Source: Streptomyces sp. SAT1
GTDB lineage: Bacteria; Actinomycetota; Actinomycetes; Streptomycetales; Streptomycetaceae
Assembly: GCF_001654495.1 (NCBI RefSeq)
Contig: NZ_CP015849.1
Coordinates: 4,315,501-4,379,500 of the forward strand
Reading direction: 5' to 3'
Length of the DNA: 64,000 bases
How positions within the stretch are numbered: the stretch's first letter is position 1; each line of letters starts with the position of its first letter. Positions 1 through 7,580 of the stretch are shown piece after piece. The notes under the pieces are model-generated. The model had not been told where the DNA came from. It saw nothing but the letters and a program-made list of their open reading frames with translations, and ran no database searches. The position numbers and the translations under genes are program-made.

Positions 1-243
1 GGCAAGGCCGCCAACGCGGGCGGCGTCGCGGTCAGCGCCCTGGAGATGGCGCAGAACCACGCCCGTACGGCCTGGTCGCCCGCCCGTGTCGAGGAGGAGC
101 TGGCGCGCATCATGGGCGACATCCACACCACCTGCCACGAGACCGCCGAGCGCTACGGCGCCCCCGGCGACTATGTGACCGGCGCGAACATCGCCGGGTT
201 CGAGCGGGTCGCCGACTCGATGCTCGCGCAGGGCGTCATCTGA
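1..243 (+). CDS. gdhA: NADP-specific glutamate dehydrogenase, C-terminal part
   Basis: This is the last 80 codons of a gene that begins before the window. The peptide opens with GKAANAGGVAVSALEMAQN, the conserved C-terminal segment of hexameric NADP-dependent glutamate dehydrogenases, and ends SMLAQGVI. The enzyme makes glutamate from 2-oxoglutarate and ammonium in the cytoplasm. The N-terminal substrate and nucleotide domains are outside the window. The last 23 nt, including the stop, are repeated immediately downstream at 248-270, and a strong hairpin follows at 306-353. Confidence 0.9.
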   Translation, partial: GKAANAGGVAVSALEMAQNHARTAWSPARVEEELARIMGDIHTTCHETAERYGAPGDYVTGANIAGFERVADSMLAQGVI

Positions 244-270
244 CCCGTGCTCGCGCAGGGCGTCATCTGA
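221..270. repeat. Tandem duplication of the gdhA 3' end
   Basis: A 23-nt sequence (tgctcgcgcagggcgtcatc followed by tga) occurs at 221-243, where it ends gdhA, and again at 248-270, a 27-bp period. The second copy lies after the stop codon and is not translated as part of gdhA. Confidence 0.9.
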
Positions 271-305
271 TCCGCACCGCCCGACCCGCACCGCCCAGGA
301 CACAC

Positions 306-353
306 GACCGCGCCCCGCTCCGGAACCCGTACGGTCCGGAGCGGGGCGCGGTC
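306..353. terminator. Bidirectional terminator hairpin between gdhA and the MFS gene
   Basis: There is a perfect 19-bp inverted repeat (306-324 with 335-353) and a 10-nt loop. It lies between the gdhA stop and the stop of the converging MFS gene at 375, so it probably ends transcription from both sides. There is no clear U-tract, as is common in Streptomyces. Confidence 0.85.
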
Positions 354-374
354 ATGTGTGTGCCCGCCGTACGG

Positions 375-1895
375 CTAGTGCGCGGCGGCTCCCGCCGGGG
401 CGCCGTGCCGGGACGGCCGGGCGGTCACCAGGAGGCCGGAGGCCACCGCGGCGAGCAGCATCGCGCCCACGCCCCACCAGATGGCCTGGGTGTAGCCGTG
501 GACGATGCCCTCGCGCAGGACCTGCGCCTTGCGGGAGGGGTCCGTCAGGTGCTGCCCGACATAGGTGGAGGTCGCCGAGGTGGCGATGGTGTTGAGCAGC
601 GCGGTGCCCAGCGAACCGCCCACCTGCTGCGAGGTGTTGACCATGGCGGAGGTCACACCGGCGTCCTGCGGCCGGACCCCGTTGGTCGCGGTGGAGAAGA
701 CCGGCATGAAGGTGAGGCCCATGCCGAGGCCGAGCAGCAGCTCGGCGGGCAGCACGTGCGTGGTGTACGCGGAGTCGACGCCGAGCTGGGTCAGCACCAG
801 CAGCCCGGAGGCGGCGAGCAGCATGCCCGGCACCATCAGCAGCCGCGGGGGAGTGCGGGGCAGCAGCCGGGCGGAGATCTGCGTGGAGCCGATGATGATC
901 GACGCGGACATCGGCAGGAACGCCAGGCCGCTGCGGACCGGCGAGTACCCGAGGATGCCCTGGAAGTAGTAGGTCATGAACAGGAACAGACCGAACATGC
1001 CGATGGTGGCCAGGGCCATCGTCAGGAAGCTGCCCGCGCGGTTGCGGTCGGAGACCACGCGCAGCGGCAGCAGCGGGTGCTTGGCCTTCATCTGCCACAG
1101 CACGAACGCCACCAGCAGCACCACACCGCCGCCCAGCAGGCCGACGACCAGGCTGTCGCTCCAGCCGCGCGGCTCGGCCTCGGAGAAGCCGTAGACGACG
1201 GCGACCAGGCCGCCGCAGCCGAGGATGACACCGGGGATGTCGAGCCTGGCCCCGCTGTGCCCGGGGCGGTCGCGCAGCAGGATGACGGCGCCGATCACGG
1301 CGACGGCCGCGATCGGGATGTTCACGTACAGGCACCAGCGCCAGTTCGCGTACGAGGTGAGGACGCCGCCCAGCAGCAGGCCGAGCGCGGCGCCCGCGCC
1401 CGCGATGGCGCCGTAGATGCCGAACGCCTTCCCGCGCTCGCGGGGGTCGGTGAAGGTCGTCGTCATCAGGGAGAGCGCGGAGGGCGCGAGGACGGCACCG
1501 AAGACGCCCTGGAGGGCGCGGGCGCCGAAGAGCATGCCGGGGCTGCCGGCCGCGCCGCCGATCGCGGAGGCGACGGCGAAGCCGATCAGGCCGATGATGA
1601 AGGTGCGCTTGCGGCCGACCAGGTCGGCGATGCGGCCGCCGAGCAGCAGCAGGCCGCCGAAGGCGAGGGTGTAGGCGGTGATGACCCACTGCCGGTTGCC
1701 GTCGGACATGCCGAGGGCCTTCTGGGCGGAGGGCAGTGCGATGTTCACGATGGTCGCGTCGAGGACCACCATCAGCTGGGCGAGGGCGATGATCACCAGA
1801 CCCCACCAGCGGCGGGGGTCGGGGGCATCGGCGGGTGTGTGCGCGGTGGCGGCCGGGGCCGTCCGTATCGCTTCGGTCGGAGGGGAGTCGCTCAT
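375..1895 (-). CDS. MFS drug exporter, DHA2 (EmrB/QacA-like) family
   Basis: A 506-aa multi-pass membrane protein, probably a proton-driven drug or metabolite exporter with 14 membrane segments. The first segment begins RRWWGLVIIALAQLMVVLDA, followed by DATIVNIALP, the DHA2 signature. The loop LGGRIADLVGRKRTFI matches MFS motif A. I chose the ATG at 1895 (MSDSPPTEA), which has AAGGAAG upstream. The frame stays open to 2297, but that extension is low-complexity Thr/Asp/Arg-rich sequence from a repeat tract and is unlikely to be translated. It is divergent from a MarR gene, which probably represses it. The substrate is unknown. Confidence 0.88.
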   Translation of the reverse strand: MSDSPPTEAIRTAPAATAHTPADAPDPRRWWGLVIIALAQLMVVLDATIVNIALPSAQKALGMSDGNRQWVITAYTLAFGGLLLLGGRIADLVGRKRTFIIGLIGFAVASAIGGAAGSPGMLFGARALQGVFGAVLAPSALSLMTTTFTDPRERGKAFGIYGAIAGAGAALGLLLGGVLTSYANWRWCLYVNIPIAAVAVIGAVILLRDRPGHSGARLDIPGVILGCGGLVAVVYGFSEAEPRGWSDSLVVGLLGGGVVLLVAFVLWQMKAKHPLLPLRVVSDRNRAGSFLTMALATIGMFGLFLFMTYYFQGILGYSPVRSGLAFLPMSASIIIGSTQISARLLPRTPPRLLMVPGMLLAASGLLVLTQLGVDSAYTTHVLPAELLLGLGMGLTFMPVFSTATNGVRPQDAGVTSAMVNTSQQVGGSLGTALLNTIATSATSTYVGQHLTDPSRKAQVLREGIVHGYTQAIWWGVGAMLLAAVASGLLVTARPSRHGAPAGAAAH

Positions 1896-1920
1896 GGGTC
1901 GGGCGTCGCTTCCTTGGCTG

Positions 1921-1963
1921 GTGGAGAGGCGTGCGTGGAGAGGCGTGCGTGGAGAAGGCGTGC
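1921..1963. repeat. Three tandem 14-bp repeats upstream of the MFS gene
   Basis: The unit gtggagaggcgtgc is present at 1921-1934 and 1935-1948, with a third copy carrying one extra a at 1949-1963. The array lies 26 bp upstream of the MFS start codon, where its leader or promoter should be. Confidence 0.85.
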
Positions 1964-2010
1964 GGTGGTGGCGCGCCGCCGTGGCCGGTACGCCGGGGCG
2001 GTCCGCGGCC

Positions 2011-2094
2011 GTGGTCTGTGGTCTGCGTCTGTGGTCTGCGTCTGCGTCTGCGTCTGCGGTGTGCGTCTGCGGTGTGGGTCTGTGGTCTGTGGTC
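2011..2094. repeat. Low-complexity GTCTGYG repeat tract in the MFS/MarR intergenic region
   Basis: About 84 bp consist almost wholly of overlapping gtctgcg, gtctgtg and ggtgtg units. With the 14-bp repeats at 1921-1963 it dominates the 453-bp gap (1896-2348) between the divergent MFS and MarR genes. The rest of the gap is GC-rich with no further gene visible. Confidence 0.8.
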
Positions 2095-2308
2095 GAGGTA
2101 CGCGGGCGGGCGACGGGGCGCGGTGACGCGGCGGCCGGGCCCGGCTCGCGGCTCGGCGCGGCCGTGCGCGGCGGCGGTGACCCGGACGTCCGTCCGGTCC
2201 GGTCCGGTCCCCCCGGCCCCGGCCCCGGCCCCGTTCCCCCGGGCACCTGGAGACCTTTTGTCCCCCGGTGGCCCCTGTGCCCCCACGCCATCGTCACCTT
2301 CGGAGATC

Positions 2309-2345
2309 GTCAGTGATCCTGATGGTCAGTGCAGTGTACGCTGCC
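2309..2345 (+). promoter_or_regulatory. Possible marR promoter/operator region
   Basis: A gtcagtg direct repeat (2309-2315 and 2325-2331) lies just before the marR start at 2349, with agtgtacgct between it and the start. MarR proteins commonly bind in the shared intergenic region of a divergent transporter. No clean palindrome is visible, so this is only a candidate site. Confidence 0.3.
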
Positions 2346-2348
2346 CGC

Positions 2349-2846
2349 ATGAACGACGTGCCGCTCTCCGATGTCATGAGCCATCGGCTCGGATATCTGC
2401 TGAAGCACGCCTACGCCGCCATCGCCGCCGATATGGGCGAGGCGCTCGCGCCCTTCCGTCTCATCCCGCGCGAGCTGGGCGTCATGACGGTCATCGCCGC
2501 CGCCGGGCAGCAGCAGTCCCAGCTGGAGATCGCCGCGCTGCTCGGCGTCGACCGCACCACGATGGTCGGCATCGTCGACGCGCTGGAGGGCAAGGGCTAC
2601 GTGGAGCGCCGCCGCAGCGACCAGGACCGGCGCCGCAACGTCGTCACGCTCACCCCGGCCGGCCGGCAGTGCCTCGCCGAGGCCGAACAGGCTCGCGAGC
2701 GCGTCGAGCGCGACTTTCTCGCCCCGCTGGACGAGCCGGCCGTCGAGGCCCTGACCGACGCCCTGCGCACCCTGCGCCTGTCCCGCACGGACGCGGCCGC
2801 CGCAGCGGCCATCGGCCGCATGACGTGCGGGGGCCACCCGGGCTGA
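2349..2846 (+). CDS. MarR-family transcriptional regulator
   Basis: A 165-aa winged-helix regulator. The core reads ELGVMTVIAAAGQQQSQLEI, then LLGVDRTTMVGIVDALEGKG (recognition helix), then the wing VERRRSDQDRRRNVVTLT with the MarR DxR.R...LT signature. I preferred the ATG at 2349 (MNDVPLSDVMSHRLG) to a longer in-frame start at 2268, which would add a tail encoded by intergenic sequence. It is divergent from the DHA2 exporter at 375-1895, the usual layout for a ligand-relieved repressor of an efflux pump. No strong Shine-Dalgarno sequence precedes the start, so the message may be leaderless. Confidence 0.88.
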   Translation: MNDVPLSDVMSHRLGYLLKHAYAAIAADMGEALAPFRLIPRELGVMTVIAAAGQQQSQLEIAALLGVDRTTMVGIVDALEGKGYVERRRSDQDRRRNVVTLTPAGRQCLAEAEQARERVERDFLAPLDEPAVEALTDALRTLRLSRTDAAAAAAIGRMTCGGHPG

Positions 2847-3061
2847 GGTCCGCTCCCGTCCGTCCTCGCCTGCGCCGCGCCACCCGCCGGGCGCGCGAGT
2901 GTCGGCTGACCACACGCCCCTGTGAAGGCATTCTCAGGCGAAGGCGGCCCCCGCGGCGATCTTCGACAGGACGCGGCCGGTCAGCGTTGGACGGTCCGTA
3001 AGAGCTGCTGCTTAGCTGGGGGCAGAACGAGCCGGGTCGGAGCGAGTGAGAGAGGTGCGCG

Positions 3062-4402
3062 GTGGAGACTCCCCGTCTGGAGGAGGTGCGCTTGACCTCT
3101 TTCAAGAGCTTTACGGGCCGGCGTCTGCCGTTGCAGGACCTCACGGTACTGATCGGGCGCAACGGCAGCGGCAAGTCCAATGCGCTGGACGGGCTGATGG
3201 TGTTGTCCCGGCTGGCCCAGGGCGAGCCGGTGCGGGATGCGCTGGACGGCCCGAGAAGCGGCGGCGAGGAGCCTATTCGTGGTGGGGCGGAGGGATGCGT
3301 GCCCCTGGGCGAGGAGAGTTTCCAGCTCGGCTGCCGCGTGCGCTCGGGCCGGGCGGTCTTCGACCTCGATGTGGAGATCGCGGTACGCCCTGAGGTCCGG
3401 GTCATGCGAGAGGAACTGACGGCGGTGGAAGGCGTCCCTTATGGGGGGCGCAGGCTGGCCGCCGGCCGTTCGCTCCTGGCCAGCGACCCCGTGGACCCGC
3501 GCCGAAGTGACCTCAAGGTCCGGTACTTCAACGGGCGGCGGGGCCTGGACCCGGGTATCCCGTTCGCCGCGGACCGCCTGCTGACCAGCCAGGTTCCGGT
3601 ACGTCTGCCCGCGACCACGGAAGCGACCAAGCTGGTGCACAGGGCGGCACGGGACGTCCTTGCCGTGCTGCGTGAGGTCTTTCTGCTGGACCCGGTGCCG
3701 CACCTCATGAGGCAGTACGTCAACGCACGCGACACGGAACTGCGGCGCAGCGCCGACAATGTGAGCGCGGCGGTCGAGGGGCTGCGGGAGACCGACCCCT
3801 CCGCCTTCGCCCAGCTTACGGAACTCGTGGCGGGGATGCCCGAGTATCCGGTGCGGGGCATCAGCACCGTCGACACAAGGCTCGGTGATGTGCAGCTGGT
3901 GCTGCGCGAGTCGGGCTACCACGGTACCGACCACGATGTGCCGGCCCGGCTCCTCAGCGACGGCATGCTGCGCTTCCTGGCCTTCGGCACCGCGCTGCTC
4001 AGCGCCCCTGTCACCAACGGAGACGACGGCCCCCTGAGAGCCCAGCGGCACCTGGTGATCGAAGAGGTCGAAAACGGTCTGTACCCCACCCAGGCGGCGC
4101 GGGTGCTGCGCCTGATGAAAGCGGAGTCGGAGCGGCGCAGCATCGACGTATTGTTCACCACCCACAGCCCGGCCCTGCTCAACTCGCTTGAGGCGCAGGA
4201 CCATTCAGGCGTCGTCGTGTGCACCAGGGATCCGGACTCAGGGGAGAGCGTGTTGACGCGCCTCACAGATCTGCCCGGCTACGTGGACCTGCTGGCAGCG
4301 GGGGACCTGGGTGACGCGGTGACCAAGAACCGTCTGCCGGATGCCGTACGCCCCCCAGACCCGGGTGTGACCAGCGTCGAGGACTTCCTGAGGAGCCTGT
4401 GA
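3062..4402 (+). CDS. SMC/OLD-like AAA ATPase (AAA15/AAA21 type)
   Basis: A 446-aa predicted ATPase. Walker A is GRNGSGKS (residues 32-39), an ABC-like signature LSDGMLRF starts at 298, Walker B is LVIEEVENG (331-339), and the switch histidine is H368 in TTHSP. The region between Walker A and the signature is too short for a long coiled coil, so this is a compact RecF/OLD-like ATPase. No C-terminal TOPRIM motif was seen, unlike Gabija GajA. The start is GTG at 3062, after GAGAGAGG. A PIN-domain gene begins three bases after its stop, so the two are probably co-translated. ATPase-plus-nuclease pairs of this shape are common in phage defence, but this pairing matches no named system I recognise. 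Confidence 0.8.
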   Translation: METPRLEEVRLTSFKSFTGRRLPLQDLTVLIGRNGSGKSNALDGLMVLSRLAQGEPVRDALDGPRSGGEEPIRGGAEGCVPLGEESFQLGCRVRSGRAVFDLDVEIAVRPEVRVMREELTAVEGVPYGGRRLAAGRSLLASDPVDPRRSDLKVRYFNGRRGLDPGIPFAADRLLTSQVPVRLPATTEATKLVHRAARDVLAVLREVFLLDPVPHLMRQYVNARDTELRRSADNVSAAVEGLRETDPSAFAQLTELVAGMPEYPVRGISTVDTRLGDVQLVLRESGYHGTDHDVPARLLSDGMLRFLAFGTALLSAPVTNGDDGPLRAQRHLVIEEVENGLYPTQAARVLRLMKAESERRSIDVLFTTHSPALLNSLEAQDHSGVVVCTRDPDSGESVLTRLTDLPGYVDLLAAGDLGDAVTKNRLPDAVRPPDPGVTSVEDFLRSL

Positions 4403-4405
4403 GCT

Positions 4406-4912
4406 GTGAGCAGACAGCACCGCTCGGGGCTCCGGCTCCCTGTCGTCGACTTCCTGGACACCTCGGTCTTCGTCGAGATCCTTGATGTGCCTCACATGAA
4501 CGATCACCGTGCAGACGTCCTCGCGGAGATGGACGACCGGCTCAGGAAGAAGATCCGGTTCGTGCTGCCCACGGCGACGGTGGTGGAGACCGGCAACCAC
4601 GTGTTCCAGATCAAGGACGGTACGGCACGCCGCACCTGTGCCGGGATCTTCCTGAACATGCTCCGCAAGACCGCGGCGGGTGAGGCTCCCTGGGTGCTGC
4701 ACGAGCGCACCTGGGACGGAGCGTTTCTCGCCTCGCTGTGTGATGGCGGCACGACGGGGATGGACCTGGCCGAGCACGCGGTGCGTCAGCAGCTCGGCAC
4801 CGGCGATCTGAGTATCGTCGCCGAGCGGGACCTGTACGCGGCCCGCGCCCAGGCGGAAGTCCGTATCTGGACGCTGGAGGCGACGATGGGGACCTGGGCC
4901 GAGCTGCCGTAG
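4406..4912 (+). CDS. PIN-domain putative ribonuclease, partner of the ATPase
   Basis: A 168-aa protein with PIN-fold hallmarks. An N-terminal strand VVDFLDTSVFVEIL carries D18 and T19, TATVVETGN carries E61, and GTGDLSIVAERDL carries D134 and D142. The strand VRIWTLEATM near the end matches the last PIN strand. These acidic residues would bind metal for RNA cleavage. It starts with GTG three bases after the ATPase stop, and AGGAG at 4391-4395, inside the ATPase gene, serves as its ribosome-binding site. No antitoxin-like gene is adjacent, so the ATPase may be its controller. The function is inferred from fold and context only. Confidence 0.65.
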   Translation: MSRQHRSGLRLPVVDFLDTSVFVEILDVPHMNDHRADVLAEMDDRLRKKIRFVLPTATVVETGNHVFQIKDGTARRTCAGIFLNMLRKTAAGEAPWVLHERTWDGAFLASLCDGGTTGMDLAEHAVRQQLGTGDLSIVAERDLYAARAQAEVRIWTLEATMGTWAELP

Positions 4913-4940
4913 ACGCGGCGAGTGGTGGCGGGGCCGGGGT

Positions 4941-5837
4941 TCATGCGGCGGCGCCGGTGTCGAGACCGGTGTCGCGGCAGTCGCGGCAGTAGGCGCCTGG
5001 GTGCGGGGTCCGGATCGCGCGTTCGCAGTTCTCGCAGTTGTGGAAAGGCGGAGGGGCGGCTTCGACGCTGGACGGTGGCGGTGCGGACACCGGCGGCGCG
5101 GGAGGTGGCAGCAGCTCGGTGAGGCGGTGGGCGAGCAGGGCCGCCGGGTGCCGCAGGGGGTCTTGGGGGAGGTTCGCGGTCAGGGCATGGCGTACGGCGT
5201 CGGGGTGGGCGCCGCGTTCGAGCCAGACGGCGACGGCGGGGGCGAGCCGGCGGACGGCCCGCTCGGAGAGGAGGAGGCGGGGATCGTGGCGGTGCAGCCC
5301 GGCGAGGAGGGCGGTGGCCGTGCGGTGCCGGGCGAGGTCGGGGGCGAGCGGGACCGGGAGCGGGGGGCCGGGCGCCGCCTCGGGGGCGGCGGGAGCCGGT
5401 GGCGGCGGATCCATCGGGGCAGGCGGCGGGGGCTTGAGCGGCTCAGGCGTCCTGGGCGTCTTGGGCGCGGCGGCCTGGGCGGGCCGGGGCTGGGGCTGGT
5501 TGTACGAGACCGTGTGCGTGACCATGCGGCCGCTGGGCAGGCGCTCGCGGATGCGGGCCAGGTAGCCGTGGGCCTCCAGCTCGCGCAGCGCGGCGGCGAT
5601 ACGGGTCTCGCCCTCGGGGAAGCGGGCGGCCAGCGTCTTGATGTCGACGCGGGCGCCGGAGGGCAGCGACTGGATGTGACAGGCCAGGCCGATCGCGGTG
5701 AGCGAGAGCACGCCGTGCTGGGCGAGGTGGTTGCCGACGACCGTGAAGCGGGTCGTGTGCCGGGTGCGGATGTGGGTGATGCCGCGCGGATTCAGCGGCT
5801 GGGAGCACGAGGGCGCGCTAAGGTTCTGGATATCCAT
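4941..5837 (-). CDS. Winged-helix protein with proline-rich linker and C-terminal zinc ribbon
   Basis: A 298-aa protein of a type common in Streptomyces, with no established role. The N-terminal third (GITHIRTRHTTRFTVVGNHL, LSLTAIGLACHIQSLP, then ALRELEAHGYLARIRE) reads as a winged helix-turn-helix DNA-binding domain. A long Pro/Ala-rich linker follows (about residues 115-165), then an Arg/Leu-rich helical part. The C-terminal CENC...CRDC motif is probably a zinc ribbon. I chose the ATG at 5837 (MDIQNLSAPSC), with AAGGA eight bases upstream, over a longer frame to 5987. It lies next to a WhiJ-type module but points away from it. A DNA-binding regulatory role is inferred. Confidence 0.65.
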   Translation of the reverse strand: MDIQNLSAPSCSQPLNPRGITHIRTRHTTRFTVVGNHLAQHGVLSLTAIGLACHIQSLPSGARVDIKTLAARFPEGETRIAAALRELEAHGYLARIRERLPSGRMVTHTVSYNQPQPRPAQAAAPKTPRTPEPLKPPPPAPMDPPPPAPAAPEAAPGPPLPVPLAPDLARHRTATALLAGLHRHDPRLLLSERAVRRLAPAVAVWLERGAHPDAVRHALTANLPQDPLRHPAALLAHRLTELLPPPAPPVSAPPPSSVEAAPPPFHNCENCERAIRTPHPGAYCRDCRDTGLDTGAAA

Positions 5838-6109
5838 CGGGAAGGTCCTTGCTTCCTCGGTGGTCAGGCCCTCGATCGGGATGCCAGTCCCGGCCGGGGG
5901 CCGTCGCATGTCTGCGGTGGTGGTGCGGTCGCGGCGAGCATATGCCAGCGAACCGGGCGAAAATCCAGCCGAGTTGGGCGTTGCCACTCTTCCGGGTGAC
6001 GGGGTACGGCGCGCGGGCCGGGGAGGACTGGCGAGGCGGGGTGGGTTGGTCGGTAGGTCTTCCCCCAGGTCCTTTCAAGCATTGATCACGCGCTGGACCG
6101 CGTCGCCGG

Positions 6110-6577
6110 TCACCGGGGCGTGACGGCCCGCGATCCGGCCGGCCCGGTCGCCACCTCCGCCCAGACGGTCTTGCGCGGGGGCGGCCCGGTGGTGACTCCC
6201 CAGCGGTCGGCGAGCGCCTCCACGAGGAGCAGGCCACGGCCGGACTCGGCGACGTCGCCGACCGCGTCTGCCGCGCGCTCCGGGTGCGGGAGCCGGTCGC
6301 CGCGCGTGTCGGTCACCTCGATACGGAGGGTGTCGCCGACGACGTAGAGCAGAAGCCGGAAGTCGCGGCCGGGAACGCGGCCGTGGGTCACGGCGTTGGC
6401 CGCCAGCTCGGCGACGATGTACTCCGCCGGATGCGACGGAAGGCCCCAGGAGCGCAACTGCTCGGTGGCGAGCAGACGGGCGAGCCGGGCCCCGCGGGGA
6501 GTGGAGGACAGCTGAAGGCTGAAGTTCCGGACGGGGCCTGTGAGGTGGTTTTCAGGGGCACGTGTTTCTTGATTCAC
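6110..6577 (-). CDS. Anti-sigma-factor-like ATP-binding protein (HATPase, WhiJ-type module 1)
   Basis: A 155-aa GHKL/HATPase_c protein related to RsbW/SpoIIAB anti-sigma kinases. The N-box is VAELAANAVTHGRVPGRDF, the G1 region is IEVTDTRGDRLPHP, and the G2 region is ESGRGLLLVEALADRWGV. It is divergent from an XRE regulator and a DUF397 gene. In S. coelicolor this trio is typified by whiJ and its neighbours, which affect development. The paralogue at 59847-60284 shares the VAELAANAVTHGRVPGRD block, so this window holds two copies of the module. The target sigma factor, if any, is unknown. Confidence 0.82.
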   Translation of the reverse strand: MNQETRAPENHLTGPVRNFSLQLSSTPRGARLARLLATEQLRSWGLPSHPAEYIVAELAANAVTHGRVPGRDFRLLLYVVGDTLRIEVTDTRGDRLPHPERAADAVGDVAESGRGLLLVEALADRWGVTTGPPPRKTVWAEVATGPAGSRAVTPR

Positions 6578-6651
6578 GTCACTCAGCGTGGCCTCACCTG
6601 CTTCCGTTGGTGAGTGACAACGCCTGCACGTACTGCCACTGTCCCGGCTTT

Positions 6652-6705
6652 TGTCTCGGCTGTCTCGGCTGTCTCGGCGTTGTACGAGTACGGGTACGTA
6701 CGAGT
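6652..6705 (+). promoter_or_regulatory. Repeat-containing control region between the HATPase and XRE genes
   Basis: Three perfect tandem copies of tgtctcggc (6652-6678) are followed by two copies of tacgagt (6683-6689 and 6699-6705) around ggtacgta. The region separates the divergent HATPase and XRE genes and is a plausible binding site for the XRE regulator. Promoter hexamers are not obvious. Confidence 0.4.
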
Positions 6706-6723
6706 CGCGTCGGAGGAGGAGTC

Positions 6724-7580
6724 GTGAGCGAAGCGGTGAGTGAAGGGGCCGACGAGGCGGGCTGGGACGTCGAGCCGGGCGACGAGATCGAGCCGGTGGT
6801 GCAGGCGGTGGGCCGACTGCTCAAGGTCTGCCGGGAGGCGGCCGGGATGACGGTGGCCGACCTGTCCAGGACCATGGGGTACGGCGAGGACATGCTCCGC
6901 AAGATCGAGCGGGGCGCACGCATCCCCCGGCCGGAGTTCCTGGACAAGGCGGATCAGCTCCTGCGGGCGCAGGGGCATCTGCGGGCCTTCATGGAGGACA
7001 TGAGGAAGGCGCGGTATCCGAAGAAGGTGCGGCGGCTGGCCGATCTGGAGAAGCGGTCGGTGGAGATGCTGCTGTACGGCAACCACAACATCCACGGTCT
7101 GTTGCAGACGGAGGAGTACGCGCGAGCGCTGCTGAGTACCTGGCGTCCGGCCTACTCGCCGGACGAACTGGAGCGCATGGTGGCCGCTCGCACGGCACGC
7201 CAGACCGTCTTCGAGCGCTCGCCCGCACCGGAGCTCAGCTTCGTCCTGGAAGAAGTGACATTGCGCCGCCCGATCGGGGACACAATGGTGCTGCGTCGAC
7301 AGCTCGAACACATGCTGGAGGTGGCGCAGTTGCCGTTCGTGGAACTTCAGGTGATGCCGACCGCCCACGCGAACCACCCTGGCACGGGAGGCCTCATCGA
7401 AGTGCTGAAGTTCGCGGACGGTACGGGATGGGCCGTACCGACGGCGACTTCTCCGGCCGCCCGGTCTCGCACCCCAGGCAGCTCCGCGTCCTCGATCTGC
7501 GCTATGGCATCATCCGGGCTCAGGCGCTCACGCCAGAGGAGTCTCTGGTCTTCATCGAGCAAACGCTGGGAGAACTATGA
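6724..7580 (+). pseudogene. XRE-family WhiJ-like regulator, frameshifted near its 3' end (module 1)
   Basis: The gene starts with GTG at 6724 after GGAGGAGGA. It encodes an N-terminal HTH (LLKVCREAAGMTVADLSRTM through IERGARIPRPEFL) and the DUF5753-type domain (LLYGNHNIHGLLQTEEYARA, RQTVFERSPAPELSFVLEE). After LIEVLKFADGTG at about 7425 the original frame turns into non-homologous Ser/Arg/Gln sequence. The -1 frame continues properly (MGRTDGDFSGRPVSHP through ALTPEESLVFIEQTLGEL) and stops at 7580, overlapping the DUF397 start as ATGA. The span is 857 nt, one short of a multiple of three, which fits a single-base loss or a sequencing error. The paralogue at 60570-61412 ends in the equivalent ALTPRDSLAFIEKLLGEL. 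Confidence 0.8.

Noticed and set aside
375..2297. 640-aa MFS protein with a 130-residue N-terminal extension
   Set aside because: The extension comes from the repeat tract and is Thr/Asp/Arg low-complexity. The family start and a ribosome-binding site are at 1895.
3062..4912. Gabija, Septu or PARIS defence system
   Set aside because: No TOPRIM domain, UvrD-like helicase, HNH or DUF4435 partner is present; the partner is PIN-like.
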